Below are positions 6,491-13,968 of a stretch of 39,405 nt of DNA, piece by piece. Under the pieces are notes generated by a model. The model saw only the letters and a program-made list of their open reading frames with translations. It made no database searches and was not told where the DNA came from. The position numbers and the translations under genes are program-made. The number at the start of each line of letters is the position of its first letter. Positions within the stretch are counted from its first letter, which is position 1. Source of the DNA: Sedimentisphaerales bacterium (GTDB taxonomy: Bacteria; Planctomycetota; Phycisphaerae; Sedimentisphaerales; Anaerobacaceae); NCBI GenBank assembly GCA_028282745.1, contig JANQHJ010000007.1:1-39405 (forward strand), given 5' to 3'.

Positions 6491-7921
6491 TTGAAATTTC
6501 AGGTTTTCAAAGACGGCTCAACTGCCAAAGAAATGGATCTGGGGGGAACATATCTATTTGGTAGCGACGGCATTCCGCTACGTAGAGGCCAGGTCACATT
6601 TGAAAACGGTATTCTAAACTGCGATAAAGGCAATATCGAGACGGCAGGTATGGCTATTTTATGGCCCGTCAGGGGATATGGCAAAATAATGCTGCCTACG
6701 ACCTGCCTGCCTGAACGTGACAGGCCTTATATATTAAACGTCGAACTCGCACGCGGCAAGCTTATGCAAATCGTCAATAACTGCGAGGAGTGGTCCTTGT
6801 TCGGTAATAATTCGCTTGGGCTCGTTTATAAAGATGCCCGCCAGCTGTTTACCAGGGCATTGCAGAATATATCCGATCCTCCGAAGGCGGCTAAGTTGGC
6901 GGACGACGCTCTTCGCAAAGCCATTAAATTCAGCGATCATTTTACTTTAAAACAAGCCGACCTTATGCTCAAACACCGGGTCAACAATCGAAGCATAAGC
7001 AGAGCGGCGTTGGGTTGTATTGTCGATCCCAAACAGGTCGGCAAGGAAGAATATATTAAAACTATGCAGGAAATTGCCGGCTGTGCCTATGTCCCTGTGA
7101 ACTGGGCTGAAATCGAAAAAAGCAGGGGACAATATGATTTTGCGAAACTCGATAACTGTATCAAAGCTTTGATCCATAAGAGGTTCATGCTGACAGTTGG
7201 TCCGCTGCTACAGTTCGATAAACAGCATATCCCACAATGGTTAATAGGCCAAAAAGCAAGCTTTGAGAAGATACGTGAATGCGCCTACAGGTTTGTTTAT
7301 GAGATGGTAGAGAGATATTCTTCCGTCATAAAGAACTGGGTGGTTGCCGGCGGATTCAACTGTAAGAATTATTTTGGTTTCAATTTCGAACAGATACTCG
7401 AGATGACCCGGGCGGCGTGTATGTCTGCAAAGGATGGTGATGCCAGGGCAAGAAAGATCATCGAGATACATGATCCGTGGGGACAGTACTATGCTACAAC
7501 GCAGGGTACGATCCCGCCTTTGGTTTATATGGATATGGTCATACAAAGCGGTGTGAATTTTGATGTGTTCGCGCTTCAGATGGATTTGAGCTCGACAAAA
7601 AGGGATATGATGCAGGTCTCGTCATTGCTCGATTATATGGCGCCGGTTGCAAAGACATTCTATATAACTTCACTTAACGTTCCAAGGGGCTATGCTAATG
7701 AGCATAGCCAGGAACAGATAAACAGCCAACAGGGCCAGTGGTTGGAGTGTTTGTACAGGATCAGTCTCAGCAAGCCGTTGGTGGATACCGTAATTTATTC
7801 GCTCCTCGCAGATGAGCCTGAAAATGCGGCGGGACACAGCGGGCTAATAACCGAGAAGCTCGAACCAAAGGATGCTTTTCTAAGACTGCGAAAGCTTCGA
7901 AAAATAATATGCACTAAATAG
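6491..7921 (+). CDS. GH10-like TIM-barrel protein lacking both catalytic glutamates
   Basis: The 476-residue protein begins at a TTG served by a GAGG site at 6479-6482; the next ATG, 6533, is a weaker option. There is no signal peptide. Residues 1 to about 160 form a planctomycete-style N-terminal region. From about residue 165 the protein follows the xylanase GH10 fold: FVNNRSIS/AALG entry, NWAEIEKSRGQYDF (GH10 W-x-x-x-E-x-x-x-G-x-Y-x-F pattern), MSAKDGDARARKIIEIHDPW (the GH10 'AR-ADP-A-L-x-x-ND' region) and YMDMVIQSGVNFDVFALQMD. The acid/base site expected as WDVVNE reads WVVAGG (283-288). The nucleophile site expected as ITELD reads ITSLN (392-396). It is therefore likely a non-hydrolytic, perhaps carbohydrate-binding, relative. 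The fold call is good; the function is open. Confidence 0.75.
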   Translation: MKFQVFKDGSTAKEMDLGGTYLFGSDGIPLRRGQVTFENGILNCDKGNIETAGMAILWPVRGYGKIMLPTTCLPERDRPYILNVELARGKLMQIVNNCEEWSLFGNNSLGLVYKDARQLFTRALQNISDPPKAAKLADDALRKAIKFSDHFTLKQADLMLKHRVNNRSISRAALGCIVDPKQVGKEEYIKTMQEIAGCAYVPVNWAEIEKSRGQYDFAKLDNCIKALIHKRFMLTVGPLLQFDKQHIPQWLIGQKASFEKIRECAYRFVYEMVERYSSVIKNWVVAGGFNCKNYFGFNFEQILEMTRAACMSAKDGDARARKIIEIHDPWGQYYATTQGTIPPLVYMDMVIQSGVNFDVFALQMDLSSTKRDMMQVSSLLDYMAPVAKTFYITSLNVPRGYANEHSQEQINSQQGQWLECLYRISLSKPLVDTVIYSLLADEPENAAGHSGLITEKLEPKDAFLRLRKLRKIICTK

Positions 7922-7962
7922 CATGGGGCAGTTGTAATAATACAAATGGATAATCCAAGGGT

Positions 7963-8286
7963 ATGGATGCTCAGAAGAACAATATAAACATTTCAGCCTT
8001 TTTTCTGGTAATTGTTTCAGCGTCATTATCTACACTGGTTCTTTCTTACGGTATTTTATCATGCGGCAATGAAGCTCTTAATATCAGCCTTGAAAGCAGG
8101 ATAAACCCGAATGTAGCCGAAGCAGCGAGTATGGTAAGACTGCCGCAAATAGGATTAAGCAGGGCGGCGGCTATTATAGAATACAGAAAAACGGCTCGAT
8201 TCGAATCGTGGCGGGATCTGCAGAATGTAAAAGGCATTGGGCCTAAAATAAGTGAGCGATTAAAAGGCTATCTCAAATTCGATTAG
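7963..8286 (+). CDS. ComEA-like membrane-anchored helix-hairpin-helix protein
   Basis: This 107-residue protein has one N-terminal membrane helix (residues about 11-31, ISAFFLVIVSASLSTLVLSY) and a C-terminal helix-hairpin-helix DNA-binding domain. The latter opens with INPNVAEAASMVRLPQIGLS and continues with AAAIIEYRKTARFESWRDLQ and VKGIGPKISERLKGYL. The paired LPQIG and VKGIG hairpins are diagnostic of ComEA-type domains, which bind DNA outside the membrane during natural transformation. Many planctomycete copies are stand-alone and unlinked to uptake genes, so a role in DNA uptake is only an option here. The SD match (AAGG) is very close to the ATG. The gene lies 41 bp after the GH10-like gene. 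Confidence 0.85.
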   Translation: MDAQKNNINISAFFLVIVSASLSTLVLSYGILSCGNEALNISLESRINPNVAEAASMVRLPQIGLSRAAAIIEYRKTARFESWRDLQNVKGIGPKISERLKGYLKFD

Positions 8287-8300
8287 GATAAGTATAAAAT

Positions 8301-8789
8301 ATGAGTGACTGGGAAATCAAAAAACCATTGGGGCAATGTTCCGGGACCGAGAAAGAGATCGAACCCGGGCAGGAATTTTATGCGGCGCTGGTCGAGACGA
8401 CGGAAGGATTGCAACGACGTGATTTTTGCGCCGAATACTGGGAAGAAAATCAGCCTGAGGTGTTCTGCTATTGGAAGAGCAAACTGCCTGATCCGGATGA
8501 GAAGAAGCAGATATTCGTGAATGATGAAATGCTTATGGCTTTTTTTGAAAGGCTCGAAAAAGAATCCGAGCAGGATAAGATCAATTTCCGATTCGTTATA
8601 ATGCTCGTTCTTATGCGAAAGAGAAAACTCAAATATGACTCGACAAAAACAGAGGATGGTAAAGAATTATGGCGGTTAAGAGTAGTCGGCTCGGATCAGT
8701 ATGTTGAAGTGGTCAATCCGCATCTTAATGAAGAACAGATCGAACAGCTGTCGTCACAGATCGGTGAAATTTTACAGGTAGAATTATGA
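8301..8789 (+). CDS. Conserved-looking hypothetical protein (162 aa) with N-terminal Cys pairs
   Basis: I cannot assign a family. The N-terminal third reads like a zinc-binding or ribbon module: CSGTEKEIEPGQEFYAALVE then RRDFCAEYW and FCYW. The rest is charged and helical, with FRFVIMLVLMRKRKLKYDST and a final acidic helix. There is no signal peptide. A GGATAAG ribosome site precedes the ATG. The stop codon overlaps the start of the downstream lipoprotein gene (ATGA), so translation of the two is coupled. Together with the ComEA-like gene 14 bp upstream they form one transcription unit. A zinc role is only inferred from spacing of Cys and aromatic residues. Confidence 0.7.
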   Translation: MSDWEIKKPLGQCSGTEKEIEPGQEFYAALVETTEGLQRRDFCAEYWEENQPEVFCYWKSKLPDPDEKKQIFVNDEMLMAFFERLEKESEQDKINFRFVIMLVLMRKRKLKYDSTKTEDGKELWRLRVVGSDQYVEVVNPHLNEEQIEQLSSQIGEILQVEL

Positions 8790-9649
8790 CCATGAAACCT
8801 GATTGGCAAAAATATTATTTGTTAGCCCTTTTGATCTCTATGATGTTTCTTATTGGTTGTGAGCCGGCTGATGTAGTTCCACCATTAAGGCGATGTCCCG
8901 GTAAAAGTGCTCCTGCCGAAGCCCTGGCACAACTAAAAACAAACACAGCTGGTATTGTGGAATTCAAGGCTAACGGTAAATGTAAAGCCCAGTATTATGA
9001 TGCCAAAGGAAATGTGAGAAAAGAGCAGTTTAATGTAATGGCGTTCGTTGATCCGCCTGACCAGATACGTTTTTTCGGTGATATTGCATTTAACGCACGA
9101 GGGCTCGATGTCGGCGCCAATACAGATGATTTCTGGTTCGCGGCTAAGCCAAAAGAGCTTGGTAATATCTATATCTGGGGGCAATGGTCACAGCGGCAAA
9201 GAGGGTCCCAGATACTGATGAGCCCGCAGGTACTGCTGGAGGCGTTCGGGCTTATTTTTTCTGAAGCTGATATAAAATGGCAACTGGAAAATAAAGATGA
9301 GTATGACATTTTGACACGGTTGGATGAGCATGGCAAAACCGCCGAAAAGATCCATATATATAACTGTAATTACACTGTGAGCAAGATCGAATATTACGAT
9401 GTCAATCAACAGCCGATCATGTCGGTCGCGATGGCGGATTATCAGGAATTTAATGAAAAAAATATACTGCCTAATGAAATTACTATTGCTCATTATAAAT
9501 CTGACGGTAAGATGGACACCTTTAATATTAAATTGAGTTCGCTCAAGCCTTTACGAAAGAAGAATGCTAAGAGATATGAACGGCCGAAGTCGAAGGGATT
9601 TAAAGAGATTTATAAACTTATTCGCGGCGAGGCAATAAAACAGCAATAA
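8786..9649 (+). CDS. Lipoprotein with LolA/LolB-like features
   Basis: The 287-residue product starts inside the ATGA overlap with the previous gene. Residues about 10-25 form a lipoprotein signal (LLALLISMMFLIGC, lipobox L-I-G-C), followed by EPADVVPP. The mature part is rich in beta-strand. The order is: a repeated 'GIVEFKANGKCKAQYYDAKG' strand pair, FVDPPDQIRFFGDI, a glycine-rich loop, DDFWFAAKPKELGNIYIWG, and PNEITIAHYKSDGKMDTFN near the end. The alternation of 'does the polymer/lipid look right' strands with no catalytic motif resembles the outer-membrane lipoprotein carrier fold (LolA/LolB, DUF4292-like). That likeness is structural inference. The position next to metH-like and waaA genes does not define a role. 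Confidence 0.7.
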   Translation: MTMKPDWQKYYLLALLISMMFLIGCEPADVVPPLRRCPGKSAPAEALAQLKTNTAGIVEFKANGKCKAQYYDAKGNVRKEQFNVMAFVDPPDQIRFFGDIAFNARGLDVGANTDDFWFAAKPKELGNIYIWGQWSQRQRGSQILMSPQVLLEAFGLIFSEADIKWQLENKDEYDILTRLDEHGKTAEKIHIYNCNYTVSKIEYYDVNQQPIMSVAMADYQEFNEKNILPNEITIAHYKSDGKMDTFNIKLSSLKPLRKKNAKRYERPKSKGFKEIYKLIRGEAIKQQ

Positions 9650-9658
9650 GGAAAAACA

Positions 9659-10567
9659 ATGATTAGACCTGCCTTGAAAGAAAAAATTGGATCAGGAATA
9701 TTAGTGCTCGATGGAGCAATGGGAACCCAGCTGATCGCCCGTGGAGCGCCGGTTGGTGTATGCAATGATTACCTCTGTGTTGAGTCACCTGAAATAGTAA
9801 AATCAGTTCACCAGGCTTATATCGATGCAGAGAGCGATGCTGTGTTGACAAATACGTTTGGAGCGAATAGCTTCACATTAAAGCGTCACGGCTATGCTGG
9901 TGAAGTGCAACAGATTAATTCTGCGGCTGTTAAGATCGCCCGGGAAGCAGCTGGTGATAATAACTATGTGCTCGGTGATATCGGGCCGACTGGGGAACTT
10001 TTAAAACCGCTTGGAATGACGGAGCCACAGGACGTACAGGATGCCTTTAGGGAACAGGCAGCAGCTTTAGTCAAAGCCGGCGTTGACGGGCTTATTATCG
10101 AGACTATGACTGCTATCGAGGAGATCGAACTGGCTGTAAAAGCGGCTAAGTCGATCGCCGGTGACCTGCCGGTTTTCGCGTCGATGTCGTTTGAGGCTGT
10201 AAAAAATGATTTTAGAACCATGATGGGAATTAGCGTTGATGCTGCTGTCGCAAAGTTAGTGCCTCTTGATATAGATGCGGTAGGTTTTAACTGCGGTAAG
10301 GCAAGTCTGGAAGACTATATCGCGCTGACGGAGAAATTCGCCTCAGCTATAAAGGCATCGGGTGGGGCGGTTAAACTGTTAGCTGAGCCCAATGCCGGCT
10401 TGCCGGAGATTGTTGGTACAGAGGCGGTCTATAGAGTTACACCTGACGAATACGCTACTGCTATAGAAAAGATCAAAGCTGCTGGCGCTTCTATAATTGG
10501 AGGTTGTTGCGGTACGACTCCAGAGCACTTAAAGGCTGCTGCTGATAAGTTGAAGAATAATTCATAA
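9659..10567 (+). CDS. Stand-alone homocysteine S-methyltransferase domain (MetH N-terminal module)
   Basis: The 302-residue protein equals one Pfam S-methyltransferase barrel. It has the start signature VLDGAMGTQLIARGAP, then LTNTFGANSFTLKRHGY, DIGPTGELL, and the zinc ligands in AVGFNCGKAS and IGGCCGTTPEHL. In cobalamin-dependent methionine synthase this module transfers a methyl group to homocysteine bound at the Cys-Cys-Cys zinc site. The folate, cobalamin and reactivation modules of a full MetH (about 1,200 residues) are absent here. The enzyme could work with split partners elsewhere, or use another methyl donor such as S-methylmethionine or betaine. The ATG has an AAGGAAA ribosome site. 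It is the last gene of a plus-strand cluster. Confidence 0.88.
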   Translation: MIRPALKEKIGSGILVLDGAMGTQLIARGAPVGVCNDYLCVESPEIVKSVHQAYIDAESDAVLTNTFGANSFTLKRHGYAGEVQQINSAAVKIAREAAGDNNYVLGDIGPTGELLKPLGMTEPQDVQDAFREQAAALVKAGVDGLIIETMTAIEEIELAVKAAKSIAGDLPVFASMSFEAVKNDFRTMMGISVDAAVAKLVPLDIDAVGFNCGKASLEDYIALTEKFASAIKASGGAVKLLAEPNAGLPEIVGTEAVYRVTPDEYATAIEKIKAAGASIIGGCCGTTPEHLKAAADKLKNNS

Positions 10568-10572
10568 CATCC

Positions 10573-10605
10573 AAGCAAGATTGCTTCGCCTTGCTCGCAA
10601 TGACA
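10573..10605. repeat. REP-like palindromic intergenic element
   Basis: GCAAGATTGCTTCGCCTTGC at 10575-10594 and the following TCGCAATGACA form two overlapping hairpins. GCAAG pairs with CTTGC, and ATTGC (10580-10584) pairs with GCAAT (10597-10601). I recall very similar 'GATTGCTTCG...CTCGCAATGAC' units from intergenic regions of many bacterial genomes. It sits between the convergent metH-like and waaA genes, where it could also act as a weak terminator. Confidence 0.45.
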
Positions 10606-10636
10606 TTAAGCGTTTCTTCAATTTTTAGAAGTCACC

Positions 10637-11944
10637 TTAACCATTCAGCAGATTTCCTATCAACTCGATGGTTTTTTCTGTTGCGCCCTGGTTATCTTTA
10701 ATTACCTGTCGGCCGTTGTCGGCGATTTGCTGACGGTAGCTATCATCGGATAGGCATTTCTGTAGAGCAGCTAATAGTTCGTCTTTATCCCCTACCTGGA
10801 TGGCTCCGTTACCATCGAGCAGTGCGTCAACGGTCTGTTTGAAGTTAAACGCACCCGTTCCGAAGATTGTACATTTGCCTAAAGCGGCTGATTCCATCAT
10901 ATCCGAGCCGCCCATAGGCACTAGGCTTCGCCCAACGAAAATAATCGTCGCGAGAGAATAAAACTTCCTCAGATCGCCCATAGTGTCGCCGAGAACAATT
11001 CGTCGCTTGTCGCTCGTGACTTGTCGCTCGTTTGTTGAATTGCTTGCTGATTTTATCTTGCTGTAACGGATCAGGGGGAATCCATTGTCTTCTATAAGCT
11101 GAGCAACTTCGTCGAATCGTTCGGGCTTGCGAGGAACAATGACCAGCCTGATGTCTTTGAACCTGTCATCTTTAATAAGCTCTTTGTAAACTTCGATGAT
11201 GGGCTTTTCTTCGTCGTTGCCTGTTCCACCAACAACCCAGAGTTTGTCACCTGCAATATTTAATTTATCAGCAAGTTCATTTGCGCCATCTATTTTTTCC
11301 GCTACCTGTGCGGTATCATATTTCAATGAGCCGGTGACAACAACCTTATTGTCATCACAACCAAGTTCTCTGAATCGCTGGGCATATTGCTCGGTCTGGG
11401 CCAATATCAGGTCGATACGCTTAAACATTCTCGCCGCGATGGTTTTGATCTTTTTATACCTGCCGTAGCTTCTGTCGCTTATCCTGCCATTGGCAACTAT
11501 TATCGGCACTTTTCGTTCATGGGCTGTCTTGGCAAAGTTAGGCCAGACTTCGAGCTCCATCAATATACAAATACCCGGATTTATATTCACAAATGCCCGG
11601 TACATGGTCCATGAAAAGTCGAATGGGAAATAGCAAATCTGTAACTTATTACCATATAACGAATCTGCCCGGGCGTAGCCGGTATCGGTAGTAGTTGTGA
11701 TGAGGATTTCATGATCGGGGAATTGCTGTTGGAGTTTTGTTACAATGGTTCGCGTTGCGTTTACTTCGCCAACGCTGACTGCGTGTATCCAGATACATTT
11801 TTTGTCGGGATTTTTTCTTGTTATACGTCCCCTGCGGTCGGCAAAGCCTTTGTTATAACGGCCGTGACGCAACCGCCTATAAATGACAACCGGGCTATAA
11901 AGAGCTGCGGCCAATAGATATGCAACGTTCAATAAGTATTTCAT
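10637..11944 (-). CDS. waaA: 3-deoxy-D-manno-octulosonic acid (Kdo) transferase
   Basis: This 435-residue enzyme adds Kdo from CMP-Kdo to the lipid A precursor on the inner face of the inner membrane. An N-terminal membrane anchor (about residues 4-22, LLNVAYLLAAALYSPVVIYR) is followed by a GT-B glycosyltransferase. The first domain has IWIHAVSVGEVNATRTIV, the family's S-V-G-E loop with the catalytic Glu. The second domain has VVGGTGNDEEKPII, IVPRKPERF and SDMMESAALGKCTIFGT. Its presence implies a lipopolysaccharide outer membrane. Residues encoded near 11001-11040 (ERQVTSDKRR) come from a 12-bp direct repeat and look like a recent insertion in the acceptor domain. The ATG has an AGGA site seven bases upstream. 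Confidence 0.95.
   Translation of the reverse strand: MKYLLNVAYLLAAALYSPVVIYRRLRHGRYNKGFADRRGRITRKNPDKKCIWIHAVSVGEVNATRTIVTKLQQQFPDHEILITTTTDTGYARADSLYGNKLQICYFPFDFSWTMYRAFVNINPGICILMELEVWPNFAKTAHERKVPIIVANGRISDRSYGRYKKIKTIAARMFKRIDLILAQTEQYAQRFRELGCDDNKVVVTGSLKYDTAQVAEKIDGANELADKLNIAGDKLWVVGGTGNDEEKPIIEVYKELIKDDRFKDIRLVIVPRKPERFDEVAQLIEDNGFPLIRYSKIKSASNSTNERQVTSDKRRIVLGDTMGDLRKFYSLATIIFVGRSLVPMGGSDMMESAALGKCTIFGTGAFNFKQTVDALLDGNGAIQVGDKDELLAALQKCLSDDSYRQQIADNGRQVIKDNQGATEKTIELIGNLLNG
11006..11031. repeat. 12-bp direct repeat inside waaA
   Basis: CTTGTCGCTCGT occurs at 11006-11017 and again at 11020-11031, a 14-bp period. The period is not a multiple of three, so the two copies encode different peptides in the Kdo transferase. 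The region codes for charged residues absent from the core fold. Confidence 0.6.
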
Positions 11945-12036
11945 AGATAAATCCTGCTCATTTGTTGAAACATCATATTGGCAAGGCGTTGATATGTCAA
12001 ATGGTTGATGCGGGTATTACTTAATGTGTAAAAATC

Positions 12037-13656
12037 TTAATTGGCAGTATCAAACCAATAATGTGCTATTAGTGCTATATCGTATAAATTTATTACACCG
12101 TCTCTCACGGCTGGTGCAACATCATATTTATTGTGCCAGTTACTGCTGCTGGCAGTTTCCAGCCAATGACTGATTAATTCGGCAAGATCTAATCCATCGA
12201 CAAAACCATCACCGTCGCCCGGTGCAACATCGACAACCTCAGCATAATTAATTGGTTCGAATTCTAATGCTGGATCATCTTGAGTAAAGAATCCGCCGCC
12301 TCTAAGAACGAGATTGAAATTAATGAACAAATTCATGCCAATTATGCCATCCAGCGTTCCGCCTTCAGGTGAAGCGATATCGAGCCATATAGCTGGGACA
12401 TTTTCGAAACTTAGCCATTGGCCAATAGCAGGGATCTCCAACTTGTCGATGTAATAGCCTGGAGCCATAGTTACTTCACCAGTGACCCCAATAATTTCTA
12501 CTTCAAATTCAGGCTCGCATGGATCGAGCTCTAACATTGCTGCCATTCTACTTCCGATGACAGTGACCTGCGCACCGGTATCGAGCATAAATCGATCCTG
12601 ATCTATAGCTGTTCTTAGCCCGTCATATAAGCTGACACTGTGCACAAAATAGATGCTTTGAGACTGATTGCCGATAATAGTCGAAGGACTGCCCGGGTCA
12701 AAATCAAGATCCAATGTGTCTATTACATAAGCCACATTTGCAGCTCCAAGAGGACGAAGTTCCAGAGGGATCCAGTTTGAATAGCTTGGACAGTTACTAT
12801 CATTGTAATCGTAAAGCCTAATGTCCGGCGAAGTATATTGGTTACTGTCTCTAATAACTGTAACTTGTGTATCATTTTTTATTGAGGTATCAAAGAAAAC
12901 TGATAAAGGGGTCCCGATCGCTGTTATAAGGTCTGGATTATTTTCGAACGGTGCATCACCAACTGCAACAGAAACATTCGTTTCGCCTACCATGTTAGAC
13001 CTGTCCCATACAAGGTCGTTAGGCTCGATAACTCCTAAGCCATCTATGAAAAGGCCAAGTGGCTGACTTACATAAGCATCAACGGTCCCTGTTACGCCGG
13101 ATATGGGGATGAAATTGTCGGTTAAATATTGTTGCTTTGGTAGTCCGCCGGAATCAAATAATCCCATTTGAACAGCGTTATTATAACCTATAACACTGGC
13201 ACTGGCACCGGTATCAAAAATACCAATAGAGTAATTTGCTTCGGGATTGCTGACAGGATAACCTCCAACAACTTCATCTTGTGGATAAGCGAATAAGTCC
13301 AGTTCCGCTGCCCTTTCATTTGTGACCGTCACTACAATCCAGGGTACAAATCCATCAACAGGTGGTGAATATATTGTAAATGCAGTTACAGAATTGTTCT
13401 GTTGAGAATTAGTTGCACTTTCTTCTTCGCTGGGATTTCGTCTAAGTTCAATTGTTTTAGAGCTTAATTTTTGATTCGTGTATTTTACGTTATTACTGCG
13501 AGGCACTGGTTCACCAGGTTGCTCTATGATTCTGCGAATCTTCAGGCTTGCCGGCCCCAGTATATCCACTTTTTCACTATGGCCGAAATTAATTTCAGCT
13601 CCTGCGTGGAAACATAAACCAGCTATTGAAATTAAAATTAGAAAACACTGCCACAT
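12037..13656 (-). CDS. Secreted two-lobed retropepsin/pepsin-like aspartic protein with C-terminal dockerin
   Basis: The ATG at 13656 is preferred because GGGGTGGA lies about nine bases upstream and the hydrophobic signal peptide (MWQCFLILISIAGLCFHAGA) then starts at residue 1; in-frame GTGs at 13683 and 13686 are alternatives. The 539-residue product has two aspartic-protease half-sites: FDTGASASVIG (Asp148) and LDTGAQVTVIG (Asp359). These mark two retropepsin-like lobes in one chain, as in pepsins. Residues 477-539 form a dockerin-like module with two calcium-type loops, PGDGDGFVDGLDLAELI and AVRDGVINLYDIALIAHYW. It is expected outside the cytoplasm, perhaps bound to a cohesin-bearing partner or surface. 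Protease activity is inferred from the two DTG motifs. Confidence 0.85.
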   Translation of the reverse strand: MWQCFLILISIAGLCFHAGAEINFGHSEKVDILGPASLKIRRIIEQPGEPVPRSNNVKYTNQKLSSKTIELRRNPSEEESATNSQQNNSVTAFTIYSPPVDGFVPWIVVTVTNERAAELDLFAYPQDEVVGGYPVSNPEANYSIGIFDTGASASVIGYNNAVQMGLFDSGGLPKQQYLTDNFIPISGVTGTVDAYVSQPLGLFIDGLGVIEPNDLVWDRSNMVGETNVSVAVGDAPFENNPDLITAIGTPLSVFFDTSIKNDTQVTVIRDSNQYTSPDIRLYDYNDSNCPSYSNWIPLELRPLGAANVAYVIDTLDLDFDPGSPSTIIGNQSQSIYFVHSVSLYDGLRTAIDQDRFMLDTGAQVTVIGSRMAAMLELDPCEPEFEVEIIGVTGEVTMAPGYYIDKLEIPAIGQWLSFENVPAIWLDIASPEGGTLDGIIGMNLFINFNLVLRGGGFFTQDDPALEFEPINYAEVVDVAPGDGDGFVDGLDLAELISHWLETASSSNWHNKYDVAPAVRDGVINLYDIALIAHYWFDTAN

Positions 13657-13698
13657 TAACAAATGTCCACCCCGATCATACACCACCCATAATTTATG

Positions 13699-13713
13699 AT
13701 GATATTATATCAT
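13699..13713. promoter_or_regulatory. 15-bp perfect palindrome over a possible -10 box of the aspartic-protein gene
   Basis: ATGATAT-T-ATATCAT is a perfect dyad. On the minus strand it contains TATAAT (13704-13709), about 45 bp upstream of the start at 13656. The matching -35 (TCGTAA) is poor. A repressor site over the -10 box is one reading; an AT-rich chance palindrome is another. Confidence 0.4.
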
Positions 13714-13808
13714 ATAAGGCATTCTATTACGATAAAAAAACGGCCATGCTGCTGCAAAAGTATGTAATGTAAGGAGTTATCTTAAAGCGGATATTACATT
13801 GAGGTAAA

Positions 13809-13865
13809 ATGAACCATGTTTTGGGATGGCTTCTAGTAGTATTAATCGCCTGTACATTTTATTAA
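13809..13865 (+). CDS. Possible 18-residue hydrophobic peptide
   Basis: ATG at 13809 is preceded by GAGGTAAA and opens an 18-codon frame encoding MNHVLGWLLVVLIACTFY, then TAA. Nearly all of it could span a membrane. It lies in the gap before the Rrf2 gene and could be a small membrane peptide or a leader peptide. With such a short frame, chance is a real possibility. Confidence 0.25.
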   Translation: MNHVLGWLLVVLIACTFY

Positions 13866-13910
13866 TATAATCTGTTATGCCAACATTTTTGAGAAATCTG
13901 AAAATTCTAT

Positions 13911-13938
13911 TTGACAATATTTCAATTCAGGCTATAAT
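13911..13938 (+). promoter_or_regulatory. Consensus sigma-70 promoter of the sulfate/siroheme operon
   Basis: A perfect TTGACA (13911-13916) and a perfect TATAAT (13933-13938) are spaced by 16 bp. Transcription should start near 13945, inside a palindrome and 24 bases before the chosen start codon of the Rrf2 gene. This is the only clear promoter found before the 11-kb gene string. Confidence 0.75.
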
Positions 13939-13941
13939 ACT

Positions 13942-13955
13942 ATTCCGATTGGAAT
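13942..13955. promoter_or_regulatory. Candidate Rrf2 operator over the transcription start
   Basis: ATTCC-GATT-GGAAT is a perfect 5+4+5 inverted repeat directly after the -10 box. A dimer bound here would block transcription from the promoter at 13911-13938. The adjacent gene encodes an Rrf2 regulator, so autoregulation and control of the whole operon is the natural reading. Confidence 0.5.
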
Positions 13956-13968
13956 GGTGATATATGAA

